Shown: positions 10,986 to 23,790, counted from the stretch's first letter. The stretch: 64,000 nucleotides of DNA from Odobenus rosmarus divergens (GCF_000321225.1 NW_004450480.1:792780-856779), one strand, 5' to 3'. Program-made: numbers and translations. Notes: a model not told the origin generated them from the letters alone.

Positions 10986-12751
10986 ACTAAAGAGTTCTGG
11001 AAAAGATTTCCCTCTGAAGAAATGGAATGCAAGAATTTTGTCAGCATATTCCTTGATTCCTATTTGGGACATTGTTGGATGAAGACACAATGCTTTGAGC
11101 CACAGCAGCTATCCTGTGACCAAGAGGACATGTGTTGACAGCAAAGATAGGAGAAAAAGGATGGTAAAAGCCTGGGTCTTTGAAGACTTTGTTTAGATGT
11201 CAAATCAACCTGGGAGAAGTCTACTTTCAGATGATTTGCAATGAGACTTAAACAGTATAGGGCCTTACATAGTTTAAGCTGTTTTAGTTGGATGTTTTGT
11301 TACCTTCAACAGATCACATTTCAAAACTTACCACAAAGCCATAGAATCAAGACAGACTAGCACCGGCATAAGGATAGATACATAGATCAATGAAATAAGA
11401 ATCAAGAGAGCAGAAATCAATCCTCACTTATGGTCAACTGATTTTTGACTGTCAACACCACCCAATGGGAAAGCATCATCTTTTCAGCAAATGGTGGTAG
11501 GACAGCTGGATACTAACATCAAAAGAATGAATTTGAACCCCTACCTCATATCATATACAAAAATTAACTCAATATAGATCCAAGAGCTAAAAGTAAGAGT
11601 GAAATCTGTAAAACTCTTAGAAGAAAACATAATTGTATATCTTTGTGACACTGGATTAGTCCGTGGTTTCTAAGATATGCCATGAAAAGCTTAAGTAACA
11701 AAAGAAAGAAAATAAATAAACAGGCCTTTATCAAAATTAAAAACTTTTGTGTTTCAAAGAATACAATAAATAAAGTGGGGGGAAAAAAACCCAGCCACTG
11801 ACTGGGAAAAAATATTTGCAAATCTTTTATCTGATAAGGAACTTCTATCCAGAGTATATAAAGAGCTACAACACAATCAGAAAAAGACAAATAACCCAAT
11901 TTTAAGGAGGAAAAGGATTTGCATAAACATTTCTTTAGAGCAGATATATGAATGCCTACTAAGCACATATAAAGATGCTCAACATCATGAATCCTTAGGG
12001 AATGCGAATCAAAACCACAATGGTATACTACTTCATATCTGCTAGAATGGCTATAGTCAAAAAGAAGAATAATAACAAGAGTCCGCAAGGATGTGAAGAA
12101 ACTGGAATCTCACACATTGCTGGTATGAATGTAAAATAGAACAGCCACTATGGAAAAGATTAGCGATCTATCAAAAGGTAAAACATAGCACTACCATATG
12201 GCCTGGCAATTCCATTCCTAGGTATATACCCTAAAGAAGTGAAAACATGTGTTTAAAAAAACCAACTTGTACACAAATGCTCATAGCAACACTGTTCATA
12301 ATAACCAAATGGTGGAAGCAACCCATACATCTATCAGTTGATGAACAGACTGAAAATAAAGTGGTATATCCATAATGTAATACGATTTAGCAATAAAAAG
12401 GAATGAGGTATATTCCCAAGAGAACTGAAAATATATGTTCACCCAAAAAGTTGCACACAAATGTTTATAGCAGCATTACTGGTAAGAGTCAAAAAGCAGA
12501 AACAGCTCAGATGTCACTTGATAGTGGACACATACCATGTGGTACAGCTATATAGCAGAATATTACTCAGCCACAAAAAGGGATGAAGTAATGACACAAG
12601 CTACAATATAGACAAATGTTGAAAACATTATGTTAAGTAAAAGAAACCAGACAAAAAAGCCATATACCCATAGAGACAGAAAATAAGTTGTGATTGTCAG
12701 GGTTTTGGGGGGATGGAATGGGAAAAGACTGCCAATGGGTATGGAATTTCT

Positions 12752-12951
12752 TTTTTTTTTGTAATTTATTTTATCTAAAAAAAATTTTATTTAGAGAGGG
12801 GGGAGGGGCGGGGGGAGAGAGAGAGAATGTTAAGCATGTTCCACACCCAGCACGGAGCCCAATGTGGGGCTCGATCTCACGACCCTGAGATCATGACCTG
12901 AGCTGAAATCAAGAGTCAGACACTTAACCGACTGAGCCATCCAGGCACTCC
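12752..12951 (-). mobile_element. SINEC nested in L1, reverse
   Basis: It ends GACTGAGCCATCCAGGCACTC and is flanked by TGGAATTTCTTTTT / TGGAGTTTCTTTTT (12742 and 12952 onward). It interrupts the L1 3' UTR. Confidence 0.93.
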
Positions 12952-13052
12952 TGGAGTTTCTTTTTATAGTAATGAAAATAATTTGTAATTAGATTATGAT
13001 GACTGTTGCACAACCTTGTGAATATACTAAAAACCACTGAATTGTGCACTTT

Positions 13053-13254
13053 TTTTTTTTAAGATTTTTGTTTATTTATTTATTTGACAGAGAGAGACAC
13101 AGTGAGGAGGGGAACACAGCAGGGGGAGTGGGAGAGGGAGAAGCAGGCCTCCCGCCGAGCAGGGAGCCCGATGCGGGGCTCGATCCCAGGACCCTGGGAC
13201 CATGACCCGAGCTGAAGGCAGACGCTTAACAACAGAGCCACCCAGGCGCCCCAG
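13053..13254 (-). mobile_element. SINEC nested in L1, reverse, young subtype
   Basis: A near-consensus copy (GAGCCACCCAGGCGCCCC head, ATTTATTTATTTGACAGAGAG tail) with exact duplication of GAATTGTGCACTTT at 13039-13052 and 13255-13268. It splits the L1 word GAATTGTGCACTTTCAAA. Confidence 0.96.
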
Positions 13255-13359
13255 GAATTGTGCACTTTCAAAGGGTGAATTCTGTGATGTGTGATTAAAT
13301 TAAATAAATCAAGAATAAATAATCAAGGAATCATAAAAAAATAAGTAACAACAGAAGAG

Positions 13360-13735
13360 GAAATACTGATCCATGCTACAAATGGATGAATCTCGAAAAA
13401 ACTATGCCAAGTGAAAGAAGACAGCAAAGATCACATATTTTATGATGTCATTTACATAAAATGTCCAGATTAGGCAAGTCTATAGGGATAGAAAGTAGAT
13501 AGTGGTTGCCTAGGGCTGGGGGCGGGGCGTGGTTTGGAGGGAGGTAGGGGAAATGCAGAATGACTGCTAATGGCACAGCGTTTCTTTTTAACATAACGAA
13601 ATGTCTTAAATTTAGAGTATAGTGATGGTTGCACAACTCTGTAAATATACTAAAAGCCATTGAATTAAACACTTAAAACAGGCGAACTTTATATGTGAAC
13701 TCTATCTCAATAAAGCTGTTACCAATAAGCAAACA
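13360..13735 (+). mobile_element. Second L1 3' end in tandem
   Basis: It restarts at ORF2-end/3' UTR sequence (ATACTGATCCATGCTACAAATGG, AAGTGAAAGAAGACAGC, GGTTGCCTAGGGCTGGGGGC) and finishes with CTATCTCAATAAAGCTGTTACC and an A-rich tail. It is a separate copy of the same region found at 12590-13310. Confidence 0.85.
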
Positions 13736-15149
13736 AACAAATAAATAAAATAGAATACATCTTAACCCTTTACTTGTATTTTCTGAATATTCTACAATGA
13801 GCCTGCAATACTTATTTTTCAGGAAAAGGTGTTTGAATTTCTTGATTGGAAAAAAATGTCTATTATACAAAACAAAGTAAAAATAAAGGCAGGAAATCAG
13901 TACTGCATGTGAACTCCACTGCAAAACTCAGTGAATGCAGGCAGATAAAAAAACTAAAGGAAAATACATCAAATTAATGATAGTGATTTTGAGTTAGGTT
14001 AACTGGATGCTTTTTATTATTTTTTTTTTGGAGGGCTTTCTTTTCCTTCTTTTCTATATCAGTACATATTATTTTTTGATTTCTAATTCTGAAGTGCACA
14101 TGAAATCAGACAAAATGTTATTCTTCAGCGAACGAAATGTTAAGTCTCTCTCCCATCCTGGTTCCCCAGCTCATTTCCAGGACTGCCATGTAAGATGGCT
14201 CAAGTTGTTTACTGCACAATGGCATGTGGCTGAGGAAGTGAGGAGAGGTTATAATCGAGCCTGGCCTCTGCTGGATAAGCCACAACTCATGGCTCTGAAG
14301 AAACAATCTTTTTCATCTAAGCCACATGAAAATGCTATGTAAGGAGTGGCAGCCCTGCCCGTCTCTCCTCCACAAAGGCTACCACAATGCCTAGTTTTTT
14401 GTATGCACCTCCAGACATAGTCTATGTTATCCAAATAGATCCATCATGCTGTGTGGATGAAACAGTTATTTAAAAAGAATAAAGAAATACCCAGAAAAGC
14501 AATTCAATATAATCAGAATTCAAGCACTTCTAGAGAAGTCTTTCAAGGTAAAATAGGATTAAGAGAAAGGGGGGAAAAAACCTATTTGTAATAAACAAGT
14601 CTCAAGGGAAGAATCCTAAGTGCAAGGATTGTTGGATTGTCTTCCACCTTAGCAGTCTCCAATTCACGTATGTTGTTTAAGCAGCAAATGAAACTAATTG
14701 AAATGCAGTTGTCAAGTGGGTTGATACTCGGTACTGTATTCACCATGCTCCCCCCAGCTTAGAAGAGTATGGTGGTGTGTGCATGGTCCAGCTTCCACTG
14801 TGGAGAGCTTTAGGATTTTCATCTGCTGAGAAACCTGGGAAAGGAGCGTCTCCATATGAAGCCTGGCACTTCCATTTCATTCACTCTAATGTTCTTGAAA
14901 ACAAAGAGAATTGCTCACACAGAAACCTAGAGCACTCTGTTAATCTGTAGTCTAATATCTCTATATTTATTCAACTTGGGCTGAAGTTTCTACTTATTTA
15001 GGGAAAATAATGATTAAGCCAGTAAATAATTCAAATAATGAGATCTGATTGCAAGGATTGTTCTGACACGCTGAGGAACCGTTTCGGCTCTTTGCCTGTG
15101 TTTCTGTTCCATGTTTTGCCTCCTTACAGAAGGCAATACTGGTCTTCTT
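13736..15149. other. Unique non-coding stretch
   Basis: AT-rich. No recognised repeat or gene. The open frames at 14007-14342 and nearby have no protein features. Confidence 0.4.
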
Positions 15150-15410
15150 TTGGGTTCCAACTCCTTTGCCCCAGGCTCTTCATCTGCTGTTCCTTCAGTT
15201 CTGAACACTCTTCTCCACCCCAGAATTTCATCCAGTGAATTCCTGTTTATCTTTCCAGCCTTAGCTTGAATCTTGATCCTTCAAAGCAGGACAGTGCCCC
15301 ATCACAGCAGCTTGATCTCACCCCCAGACCACACACTCCACGAATGCCTGCCTTGTCACCATAGCACCTGGCTCATAGTAGGTACTCAATAAACCTGACC
15401 TTTGCATCAA
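15150..15410 (+). repeat. L2 3' region
   Basis: Typical L2 wording: TGCTGTTCCTTCAGTTCTGAACACTCTTC, then GTGAATTCCTGTTTATC and ACCTGGCTCATAGTAGGTACTCAATAAA. Confidence 0.65.
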
Positions 15411-16696
15411 TGGACATGCAAAAGCTATCCATGATCCTCGGAGAGCCTCACTCATTTAAACAAATTGAGTGCTATTTAAAAGAAAGTTTAGAATTAACAG
15501 AGAGCCAAGAATAATAAGGCTTGGTACTTATTACTCCTTAGGACTAGAAGTGTCTTCCAAGGAAAAAGTGGGGAGAAAATGAGGCTGGATTAGGGCAAAT
15601 CTCGGATGAAAAACAAGACTGGGAAAAAATGGTTGGGACCTAGGAAGGTGATCAGATGACTTAAGTGCGAGATATTTCTACTACAGCAGAGGGACACTGT
15701 GCTAAGAAGGTGATATGTGGAAGCATCTCGATTTTAATTTGACCTGATTCAAATAGGTCTTGACAGTAGCAGCAGGATTATACAAGATATATTTGTCCTC
15801 CTAAGTGGCTTATTCTCTAAAGCCCCTTGCAAGAGGGCTTTGGGACGTTCAGAAACTAGTTCTGTTTTTATTTCTTCAAGTTATGCTAGGAGCAGGATAA
15901 GAAGACTTGAATTCATTTGCGTTGTGGATTTGTTCTCTGTTTCTATTTCTAAAACAGAATACTTAAGTCTGTTAACTGATTAACTACAAGAGTGCTGAGA
16001 ATGTCAACAGTTACTGGCATTCTTTTTGAATGTCATTTTCCATACATGCCACTATATAGTTCCAGAGATGATAAAGAATTAAGTAATTTAAGATATTCAG
16101 TATAGAATTAAATAAAATGCAAACATTATATTTACATGATAAAACACAACTACCAAAAACACAGGATTATGTTCAAGCTGGAGAAGAATTTTCCAAGGCC
16201 CACTGTTACTGAAATATGGTTGTGTGGAAAGGAGAGCATCCAGACTAATTTCATTTCCTTCCACAACAGTGAAAATATATGCAGACTGGCTCTCTGCAAC
16301 TATTCCTTTCAAGTAAACTACATGGCAAAGGGAGGGGAATATGTACCTTCCGGGGCCAAGGGTGGGTCCCAAAGCAATTTTAGCAATGAGAAATTGAATT
16401 CACTGATTTTATCTTAAAATTCATGTGGATTTTGTATTCTTCTCCATAATATATCTTTGATTCTCCTTCTAAAAATACACTAAGTAAAACTGAAGGTACA
16501 GGAAGATGCACAATGTTTATTTTTGGTTTCCCATAATCTCTTAGGGCTCCTCCTAATATCCTGATGAGGACAGAGTGTTACCCCAGTGTAAGAAGCACAG
16601 AGGTAGACATTAGGGGATATAATCATTATAGTCTAATCAAACTTCGAAAAGCTTTTAGCTTAGTTTAAAAAAAAGTTTTTCCATCAACAAATGATT
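15411..16696. other. Unique non-coding stretch
   Basis: No transposon recognised. Overlapping open frames at 16097-16417 on both strands are unsupported. Confidence 0.4.
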
Positions 16697-16710
16697 AAAT
16701 ATGGTAATCT

Positions 16711-16926
16711 GGGGTGCCTGGCTGACACAGTTGTTTAACTGCCTCTTGATTAAGTGACTCTTGATTTCGGCTCAGGTCATGATCTCAGGGTTGTGAGATC
16801 GAGTTCTGCTTAGGGCTCTGTGCTCAGCACGGAGTCTGCTTGAGTTTCTCTCTCCCTCTTCCTCCGCCCCTACCCACCATGCTCTCTCTATCTTTAAAAT
16901 AAATCAATAAAATCTTAAAAAAAAAC
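16711..16926 (+). mobile_element. Carnivore SINEC, forward, old subtype
   Basis: The head GGGGTGCCTGGCTGACACAG is at the left and the tail AAATAAATCAATAAAATC plus A-run at the right. The direct repeat AAATATGGWAATCT lies at 16697-16710 and 16927-16940. Confidence 0.93.
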
Positions 16927-17454
16927 AAATATGGAAATCTATATACAGACAATTCTGGAACCTCAGAGATTCCTATCATGGCACATACCAAACTGGAGTG
17001 AATTTCTCATTTCTTATTCTATCCAACCACTGTCCTAGGGCAATTACCCAACATCCATTATACCCAAAATAAATAGCTTAAACTAATTATGGTAATCCCA
17101 TTCTCCTTCCCATGTGATTGGTTTAGGAAGGGCATCTGATACAGTCTTGACCATTAAGACCCAAGGTGAAGTCTCCTGAGGGGGTTCTGGGACACTTTTT
17201 CTAGAACTGGCAGAGCCACCTTACCACCAGCTGATGATGAAGTCAGACAGAGATTCCATTTAAGCAAGACAATTACCAACAAGGGAAAATGGAGTCTTTA
17301 AGCACTGTGTGGGATGCCCACTTCTGTGAGATAATATTGTTTCCTTATTAATTAAGCCAATTAACGTGTGACTTCTCTTTCACTTTAAGAGATCTTTAAC
17401 AATATACTTTACATTAGACTAGAACTTTGTCAAGGGCAGGATGTATGATTTATT

Positions 17455-17577
17455 TATTTTTTAAACTTAATCTTATTTAAATTCAATTAATTAACATTTG
17501 GAGTATTATCAATTTCAGAGGTAGAGTTCAGTGATTCATCAGTTGCATATAACACTCAGTGCTTATTACATCACATG
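17455..17577 (-). mobile_element. Short carnivore L1 3' end, reverse
   Basis: Antisense L1 3' UTR (AGTGATTCATCAGTTGCATA, CACTCAGTGCTTATTACATC) truncated to about 120 bp. It is flanked by AGGATGTATSATTTATT at 17438-17454 and 17578-17594. Confidence 0.85.
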
Positions 17578-17594
17578 AGGATGTATCATTTATT

Positions 17595-19164
17595 ACCTTC
17601 GTATCCCAGAGTCTAACACAGCATCCTACAGATAGTAAAGGCCTAATTAATATATGTGGGACTAACTGAACCAATCACCAAACTTAAGATGTACAAAGTT
17701 AATTTTCTCGTCAACACTAGGCCTCCTAGACCTCTAACACCCAAATGAGCCACCCAGATTATAGACACTATGACATGAAGGGAGGTGAGGTTGTTGGCAT
17801 CTGGAGATAGTACTACAATTGACCTCAATGTATCATTAATAACATATATGAAAAACAGCAATTGAAAGTGATAAAGAACGCTGGCTAAGGAAGCGGTGAG
17901 AAAGATCCAGAGTGATTATTTTGTTTAAAGGAGGCGCCACCTTGGAATGTCTGGATTATGGTACTATTCATTCACATACAGAATGCAGGAGAGGAACAGT
18001 GCCTGTGTATTTATAAAACAACCAGGAGAAATACCAGTAGTAGCTGGATGTGTAGATAATACTGATGATATTGTGTGTGTGTATCTACACTGGGGAAACA
18101 CGAAGGCTAGGTAAGATCCCCACTACCTATTAGTAGGAACTGCTTGGATCGTAGAGGTACTTTGAGGTTTAGTATGGATTGAGGGGCCTCAAATGGGCAC
18201 ATAGATATTCCTTGGAAAAAGAAGATCTACTCCTTCCTGATACTCCTTAGAAAAGAAGCTGCATGTCAGGCATTGATTTAGGGAGTTGTACACACATCGA
18301 CCCATCTTCATGTCCTCAAAAACTCTGAAGTATTATCACCATCCCCCTCTTAAACTGGCCTACATGGGCAGTTTCTTCCATTAACCAAGGAAGAACAAAT
18401 ACAACAAAGAATACCATGTAATCTAGCATTCTCCAAGAGAATCTTTTCCTAGCAAAACAAAGGGTTCAGTGATGGGGAAATTTCAACAAGGAAGGAGGAA
18501 ACCGTTCCCCATCAGGTAAGTGGAGAAGCAGACCTCATTCCTGCCATTACTGCTTACCCTTGAGACTATGAAGTATCGGGCACTATTCAAATAGAGTCAC
18601 AGGATCCTTCACAGGGAGGAGAAACAGGCTGGACAGGTTCCGAAGTGTAGAAACCTTAAATGTGTATCGAATACAATCAGCTTAAAAATAAAAGAGGCTT
18701 AAGGACATGGTCAGATCTTACAAGTCCAAAGTACTCTAGTTATGAAATACAGTGTAGCATTCTCTCCTCACTATTCCACACACGTGTGCATGTATGCAAA
18801 TGCATGCATGCATATACACACACACCACACTGGTCCCTTTTTGCACACTTAATTCTACTTAAAATCAGAGACAAGTCTATTCCTAAGGATATTTTCTTCT
18901 GGGTTCCCTTAAAGAAAAGTCAAATCGAAAATACATTAAAAAAAAAAAAAAAGGAAAAGGAAAAGAAAATCCATGCAAATGTATTTCTTTCCCCTGAGAT
19001 TTCAGCCTAATAATAGAACTCCAAAAAATTAAAAATTTACAGGCTTTCTAATCTAATTATTTCCATCATATCATTTTCTTTAATGCTAAGGATGAAAAAT
19101 GTGACTCTACATTTAAACTTGTTTATCAGAGTTAGAAGTATCAGATAGAACTTTGGTTACAGTA
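17595..19164. other. Unique non-coding stretch
   Basis: Contains an alternating purine/pyrimidine patch around 18780-18830 (CACGTGTGCATGTATGCAAA and following CA units) with an octamer ATGCAAAT at 18794-18801. An A-run lies near 18939. No gene recognised. Confidence 0.45.
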
Positions 19165-19320
19165 TATTGATTTGTTATAAAGCACCTATTAAGCCTTTAA
19201 TTCTCACCATGGTCTATGAAACAGGATTATTAATACCTCAATTTTACAGATGGTGAAACTGACGCAGTGAAGAAGTGACAGGTTCAATTCAGAGACTGGA
19301 GGCAGACACTGGGGTACCCA
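19165..19320 (+). repeat. MIR SINE fragment
   Basis: AAAGCACCTATTAAGC, ATTCTCACCATGGTCTATGAAA and TTTTACAGATGGTGAAACTGA are the MIR core and 3' half. Confidence 0.7.
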
Positions 19321-19724
19321 GAGGCCAACAGTCAAGGTTGAGCAGTGAGTTTATCACTTGGTACTGGGTGGAGTTGAGCACAACCAAAGAAGGTCAAGAA
19401 AGATAAAAAGTCAAGTTCGTATGAGTGGGTGACAATGAGGTCACCAACAAAGGAGGATAAGGCATGAAGAAAGGTGAGTTGGTTGGTTCAGAATTCAAAA
19501 TTCCCTAAGAATGGAAAGAGGGTGCAAGAGGTCTTGTTATATCCATGTGGGTCTACTCCTAGGGCAGGGACCAGTGCTATCCCAGTGCTGGCACATCAAC
19601 AGGCACCCAAAGAAAGCTTGCTGAAGCAGACAGGAATGGAAGGGGTTAGAAATGTGGTCCAGCGACCTAGGAGAGAAATGTGGGGTGCCAGTGCCAGCTA
19701 CACAGAGCCTGTAATGTCTTTATT

Positions 19725-20240
19725 TGCCAGAGCTCTTTGCTTGCAAACAACAGAGACATAATTCTAACTCATTTAAGCAAAACAGGAACTGTATTGTCTG
19801 GGTGTCCGTGGTACCCTAATGTCTACCTCTCTTCCAGCCTCTGAATCTAACCTGTCACTCTCTTAACTTCCCCAAATGGGGGGACAGGCAGGGTCAAATG
19901 GGCCTTGAGGATACCAAGAACTTTCTCATTCTTTCTTTTTGCCCTTGCCATGCTTCCTTTGCATGGTTCATTCATTCTCTCAGGTGTGCTATCTCAACAG
20001 GGTATAAAAAAACCACAACCAAAGGCAGCTCCAGGTATATGTGTCCTTCTAGCCTACTAATGAGCCAGCTCTTCCCTGCCAGCTCCAGTAGGTTAAATCA
20101 TGGGCCAGCATGTGGATTAACTATCATTAGCATGGAGGGGATGGTGGGGTGCTTATTGATTGGCTCAGCCAGAAGCAGGGGCCATGCCAAGGTCCAGGAG
20201 GGTGGGGTAGCACGACTGGCAGCTCTCTACCGAACAACTT
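19725..20240. repeat. Old dispersed repeat, family unnamed
   Basis: The order of words (AACTCATTTAAGCAAAACAGG at one end, TTGATTGGCTCAGCCAGAAGC at the other) resembles a familiar mammalian interspersed family also represented at 31770-32165. I cannot give its name with confidence. Confidence 0.45.
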
Positions 20241-21446
20241 GGTCAGAGTGTGGAAAGAACATTTCCCCCAGTGAAGGAAGTTCCTGTTACCAGAAGAAGG
20301 AGGTAAAGGGATGCTGGGCAGCAGAAACAGCTGATGTTCTCTATGAGGCCTCTTGTCTTTGAGAAAAGCCAACATCCAAGCTAAGGTAGAACCACTGTTA
20401 AGCCATAATGTCCTTGCCCAGAAATACACCACAATGTCTGGCATACTCTGGTACCATATTTTCTAGTCTTTTTTTTAAATTTGTGCCAGAAATTAAATAA
20501 TCCACAGTGATGTGTTTTCTGGTCTGTAGAAAGGCCTTCTAGTTCCATGGCAGCCCATCCAACTGAAATTTAAATTTTACTTGGTCCCTCCTAGTGAAAC
20601 AGTCCCCCAGGATATGTACCATATTAATAGTAACAGTCTTCATATTAAAGTGATTTCAAATAATACTCGTTTGCATTTTCAATGATTTGGTTATAGGGCA
20701 CCTTGGTTATAATACATATTAAATTCTTACATCTGTTCCAGGAATGGATGCATTGCTTTTTCTTTTTTTTTTCACCGACAGAATATCAGTAACACCACAT
20801 TCTTAATTTTATTGGGATCCCATAAATCTAAAAGCTTAAAATGTTATTAAAAAGGCCCTCACCACTGCCATCTGGGAGGGCAATTCTTTCTTATTCCCTT
20901 TCCATAAAAGGCACAAGGTGCCAAATGCTAAAACCTTTTGCCAAGGTTGGCTTAAGGTTTTTAAATGGCCAAAGGCGTGCTTACCCAGTCACTCACTTAA
21001 AACTTTTAAAGCTTCAGTTTCAATGAACAATGGCTCTTGGAAAAACCTGCACTGGATTCCAGCCGGCACTCCACCGTGGTGCCTATCACTTTGCTGTCAA
21101 GATGCCAACTGTGCAAGCCTCAAACCAAAGCATCCCAGTGCATCTGTATCCTTCCAGTCAATAGTTATCATTTCTACATGCTCAGATGCTCCCCAGCCAG
21201 GAAGGAGCATCTTTCTCCCACCAATCGCCCCTTTAATTAGGCTTGCCTCGTTTCCTTTGGAAAATATTCACTTTCCTTCCTGTCCTCTTCTCCAACTTCT
21301 GGAGGCAAAAAGAAGCAAGAAACTGCCAAGCGATGCCACCTCCTCATTTTCAATTTGCCTATCACTTCCTCCTCAGAACAGCCTGTTTTGTGACAGCAAA
21401 TATAGTCTTTGGGGCAGGTCACCGCAGTTGTCAATGGATACCTATT
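20241..21446. other. Unique non-coding stretch
   Basis: The longest open frame, 20918-21451 on the plus strand (177 codons), has no recognisable domain, signal peptide or compositional regularity. It runs into a SINE. I do not call it a gene. Confidence 0.45.
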
Positions 21447-21460
21447 TTTAGTCAATTCTT

Positions 21461-21657
21461 TTTTTTTTTTAAAGATTTTATTTATTTATTTGAGAGAGAG
21501 AGAATGAGAGATAGAGAGCACGAGAGGGAAGAGGGTCAGAGGGAGAAGCAGACTCCCCGCCGAGCAGGGAGTCCGATGTGGGACTCGATCCCGGGACTCC
21601 AGGATCATGACCTGAGCCGAAGGCAGTCGCTCAACCAACTGAGCCACCCAGGAGCCC
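21461..21657 (-). mobile_element. Young SINEC copy, reverse
   Basis: It is nearly identical in diagnostic words to the copy at 56175-56374 (CCGGGACTCCAGGATCATG, AGGGAAGAGGGTCAGAGGG). Exact 14-bp duplication TTTAGTCAATTCTT at 21447-21460 and 21658-21671. Confidence 0.97.
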
Positions 21658-21671
21658 TTTAGTCAATTCTT

Positions 21672-22589
21672 AACTATCACCATTAACATCAGTTTTTTGA
21701 GAAATTAATTGCACCAGCATTTGAAAAGAGCGTCTGTGGGGGCTTCCTGAAATCTGAATCAACCAGAACACAGGATGAGTGTGGCTTGCTTTAAGGAAGC
21801 TGTGGTAATAATCTAGATGCCTCCACTCCAGCCCCTGGCAATAGTGTATATGAATTTAACAATAGGAGAAAGAGGAAGGGTAGCTATGAGTAAGAAAGAA
21901 ATAACATAAAACTCCCAGTGGTTCCATCTATGAAGCCACTCAATGAGGGTGACTTTGATACAGGACTCTAGAATATTCTCACTGGACCTCAGTTCCTGGA
22001 TACCTCTCACTGAGCATTGCACAGAGTCGTGAATCTCCTATTTAAGAGGAGGTGGAGGTATTTTTCATATAGCATGGTCCCTAATCACAAGTCAATGACT
22101 TCATCAAGGAAACAGAAACAGTGGATTAATTTCCAACTCTGGACTTAATAAGAAATGCTATGTCTGTCTCTGACACGGCAACCGAAAGGAGATTCAAGAA
22201 TTATTTATTAAACATGGTTTTTGTCTTATGTGATTCTCTGACCTGATGGTGGCCACTGGACTAGAGATAGAAAATTGTTCTCTACTCAAATGCCAACTCT
22301 GGTTGATTGGTAGGGGCTGCCTGGGCTTTGCTTTGAAGAAGGAATCTGAGGCTCTGTGGGAAAGAGTGTGATGGTTGATTAGCAATGTCCGCTAGGGGCC
22401 CAGAAATAGGAAGTGGCTACAGAAGTGTCACTTACTTGCTTTTTTTGAGATTGGACTGAGGCTGAGATTGTGTCTTTCATTTCCAAACATCAAGCATTCA
22501 TTTTTTTTTTTTTTTCTTGATGGAGCCCAGGCCATGTGAGGTTTTACTCCTGGCCATGTGAGGGGGAAGGGAGTTGGGGAGTTTGGGAG
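21672..22589. other. Unique non-coding stretch
   Basis: No gene or transposon recognised. A T-run lies near 22501-22515. Confidence 0.4.
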
Positions 22590-22825
22590 GAATATGTATG
22601 GAACTTATTGACCTCGATCAGGCTCAGCACTTTTTTTTTTTTGTCAAGGGTCAGCTTGTAAATATTTTAGCTTTTTTGGGACGATGGGTCTCAGTTATGA
22701 TGATGCAGCTCTGCCGTTTAGTGGAAAAGTGCCAGAGACAACACGTACACAAATGGGCATGGCTGTGTGCCAATAAAACTTTATTTACAAAAACAGGTCA
22801 TGGCCTGCCAACCCCTGATCAAGGT
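22590..22825 (-). mobile_element. Nonautonomous hAT-type DNA transposon, reverse
   Basis: Antisense of the family reading GGGGTCAGCAAACTATGGCC. Visible words are TGTAAATATTTTAGCTTT, GGGCATGGCTGTGTGCCAATAAAACTTTATTTAC, and a final CCAACCCCTGATC. Related copies lie at 34826-35195 and 51964-52185. Confidence 0.75.
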
Positions 22826-23539
22826 GATGGATAGGCGATAATGCACAGATGAAATGGGAGGGTGCAATCAGGAGGAAATTTGTGTCTGAAAAGGAATTCA
22901 GGAGCAAACCTGACCTGAACAGTTCCCCTCGAAGTAATGGAGAACTCTGCATTTCTGAGACATGAGACATTCCTTTCAATTAATAGTAATGCAAACATGG
23001 ACTCCCCCACGTGCAAGCAAAACATTGCTGTCCCTACCACTGTGGTTTAAGAGCCAAATGCTCGCATAGGCACCATTTTGGTAATCTAAAGTTTCCACTT
23101 AGTGAGCAAGACACTTTGTCCAGAAGGCCCTTGGAAAGTAAACCTGTCTCCATGGAACACTAATAAAACAACCCACCAGGTTTGGGGAACATATTAGCTA
23201 ACACACAGCAGGGCTATGATGGAGGCAGACTTGGGGCATGCACATTTTGAATGGAAAGTGCTATAAAATAAGGAAATGAAATCAGAAAAGTGTCAGGGCT
23301 TGCTGCACTGGATAGACAGGGTAGGTTTGGACAGAGTGGTAAACAAGACAGGCTCTCCTGAGATGGAGGCCACCAGCATTTCGAAATACTGCATGGATTT
23401 TGGCAGAGGGATGGGGACACTCTCACAGCGAGGGTGGCTGGGGTTGGGGAGAATTTCAAACAGGGAGGAGAAGACTGGAGCACTTGGCTCCCAAGTTCAA
23501 CCTGAGAAGGACGCTCAGAGTGTGTTTATGCAGAAGAGA
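22826..23539. other. Unique non-coding stretch
   Basis: Nothing recognisable; short open frames only. Confidence 0.35.
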
Positions 23540-23790
23540 GAGGTAAGAAGCTCAGGGTTTGAAGTCAGATTCTACACAACGTGGGGTAAAAATCCCAGCT
23601 CTGCTCTAGCCTCTCTTAGCGCTTGGAGGAATTTTGTTACCCCTCTAGAGCTCTGCTTTGTCATCTGTAAAACAGAGAAACCACCTCCTTCCTAAGAAGG
23701 TTAATGTTAATGAGAAACAAACATACAGCGTCTCTAGCAACAGACCCTGGCTCATGGTGAGTTTTCAGTAAAGCAGTGTCTATTTCTCTA
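23540..23790 (-). repeat. MIR SINE, reverse
   Basis: Antisense MIR: TTTGAAGTCAGATTC, AATCCCAGCTCTGC, CTTTGTCATCTGTAAAACAGAGA and CTGGCTCATGGTGAG. Confidence 0.75.

Larger units (their letters stand above)
11315..13310 (+). mobile_element. L1 (L1M type) 3' portion, ORF2 end plus 3' UTR, interrupted
   Basis: Sense L1 ORF2 words are clear: CAAATGGTGGTAGGACAGCTGG, CTCTTAGAAGAAAACATA, GATGCTCAACATCATGAAT, TATACCCTAAAGAAGTGAAA and GAATATTACTCAGCCACAAAAAGG. Frameshifts make it non-functional. Within it, 12411-12589 repeats the content of 12227-12410 as a diverged tandem copy. Two SINEs interrupt the 3' UTR. The 174-codon open frame on the opposite strand (11564-12088) is only antisense L1. Confidence 0.9.

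Noticed and set aside
11564..12088. 174-codon minus-strand open frame
   Set aside because: It is the antisense strand of an L1 ORF2 remnant.
16711..16926. Possible tRNA gene
   Set aside because: The tRNA-like A and B boxes belong to the tRNA-derived head of a SINE, as for all other SINEC copies here; none folds as an intact tRNA gene.
18780..18830. Regulatory cluster (E-box CACGTG plus octamer)
   Set aside because: The sites lie in a simple alternating CA/TG/GCAT patch where such words arise by chance.
20918..21451. 177-codon plus-strand open frame
   Set aside because: No family resemblance, no clear splice context, overlapped by other frames. Likely chance.
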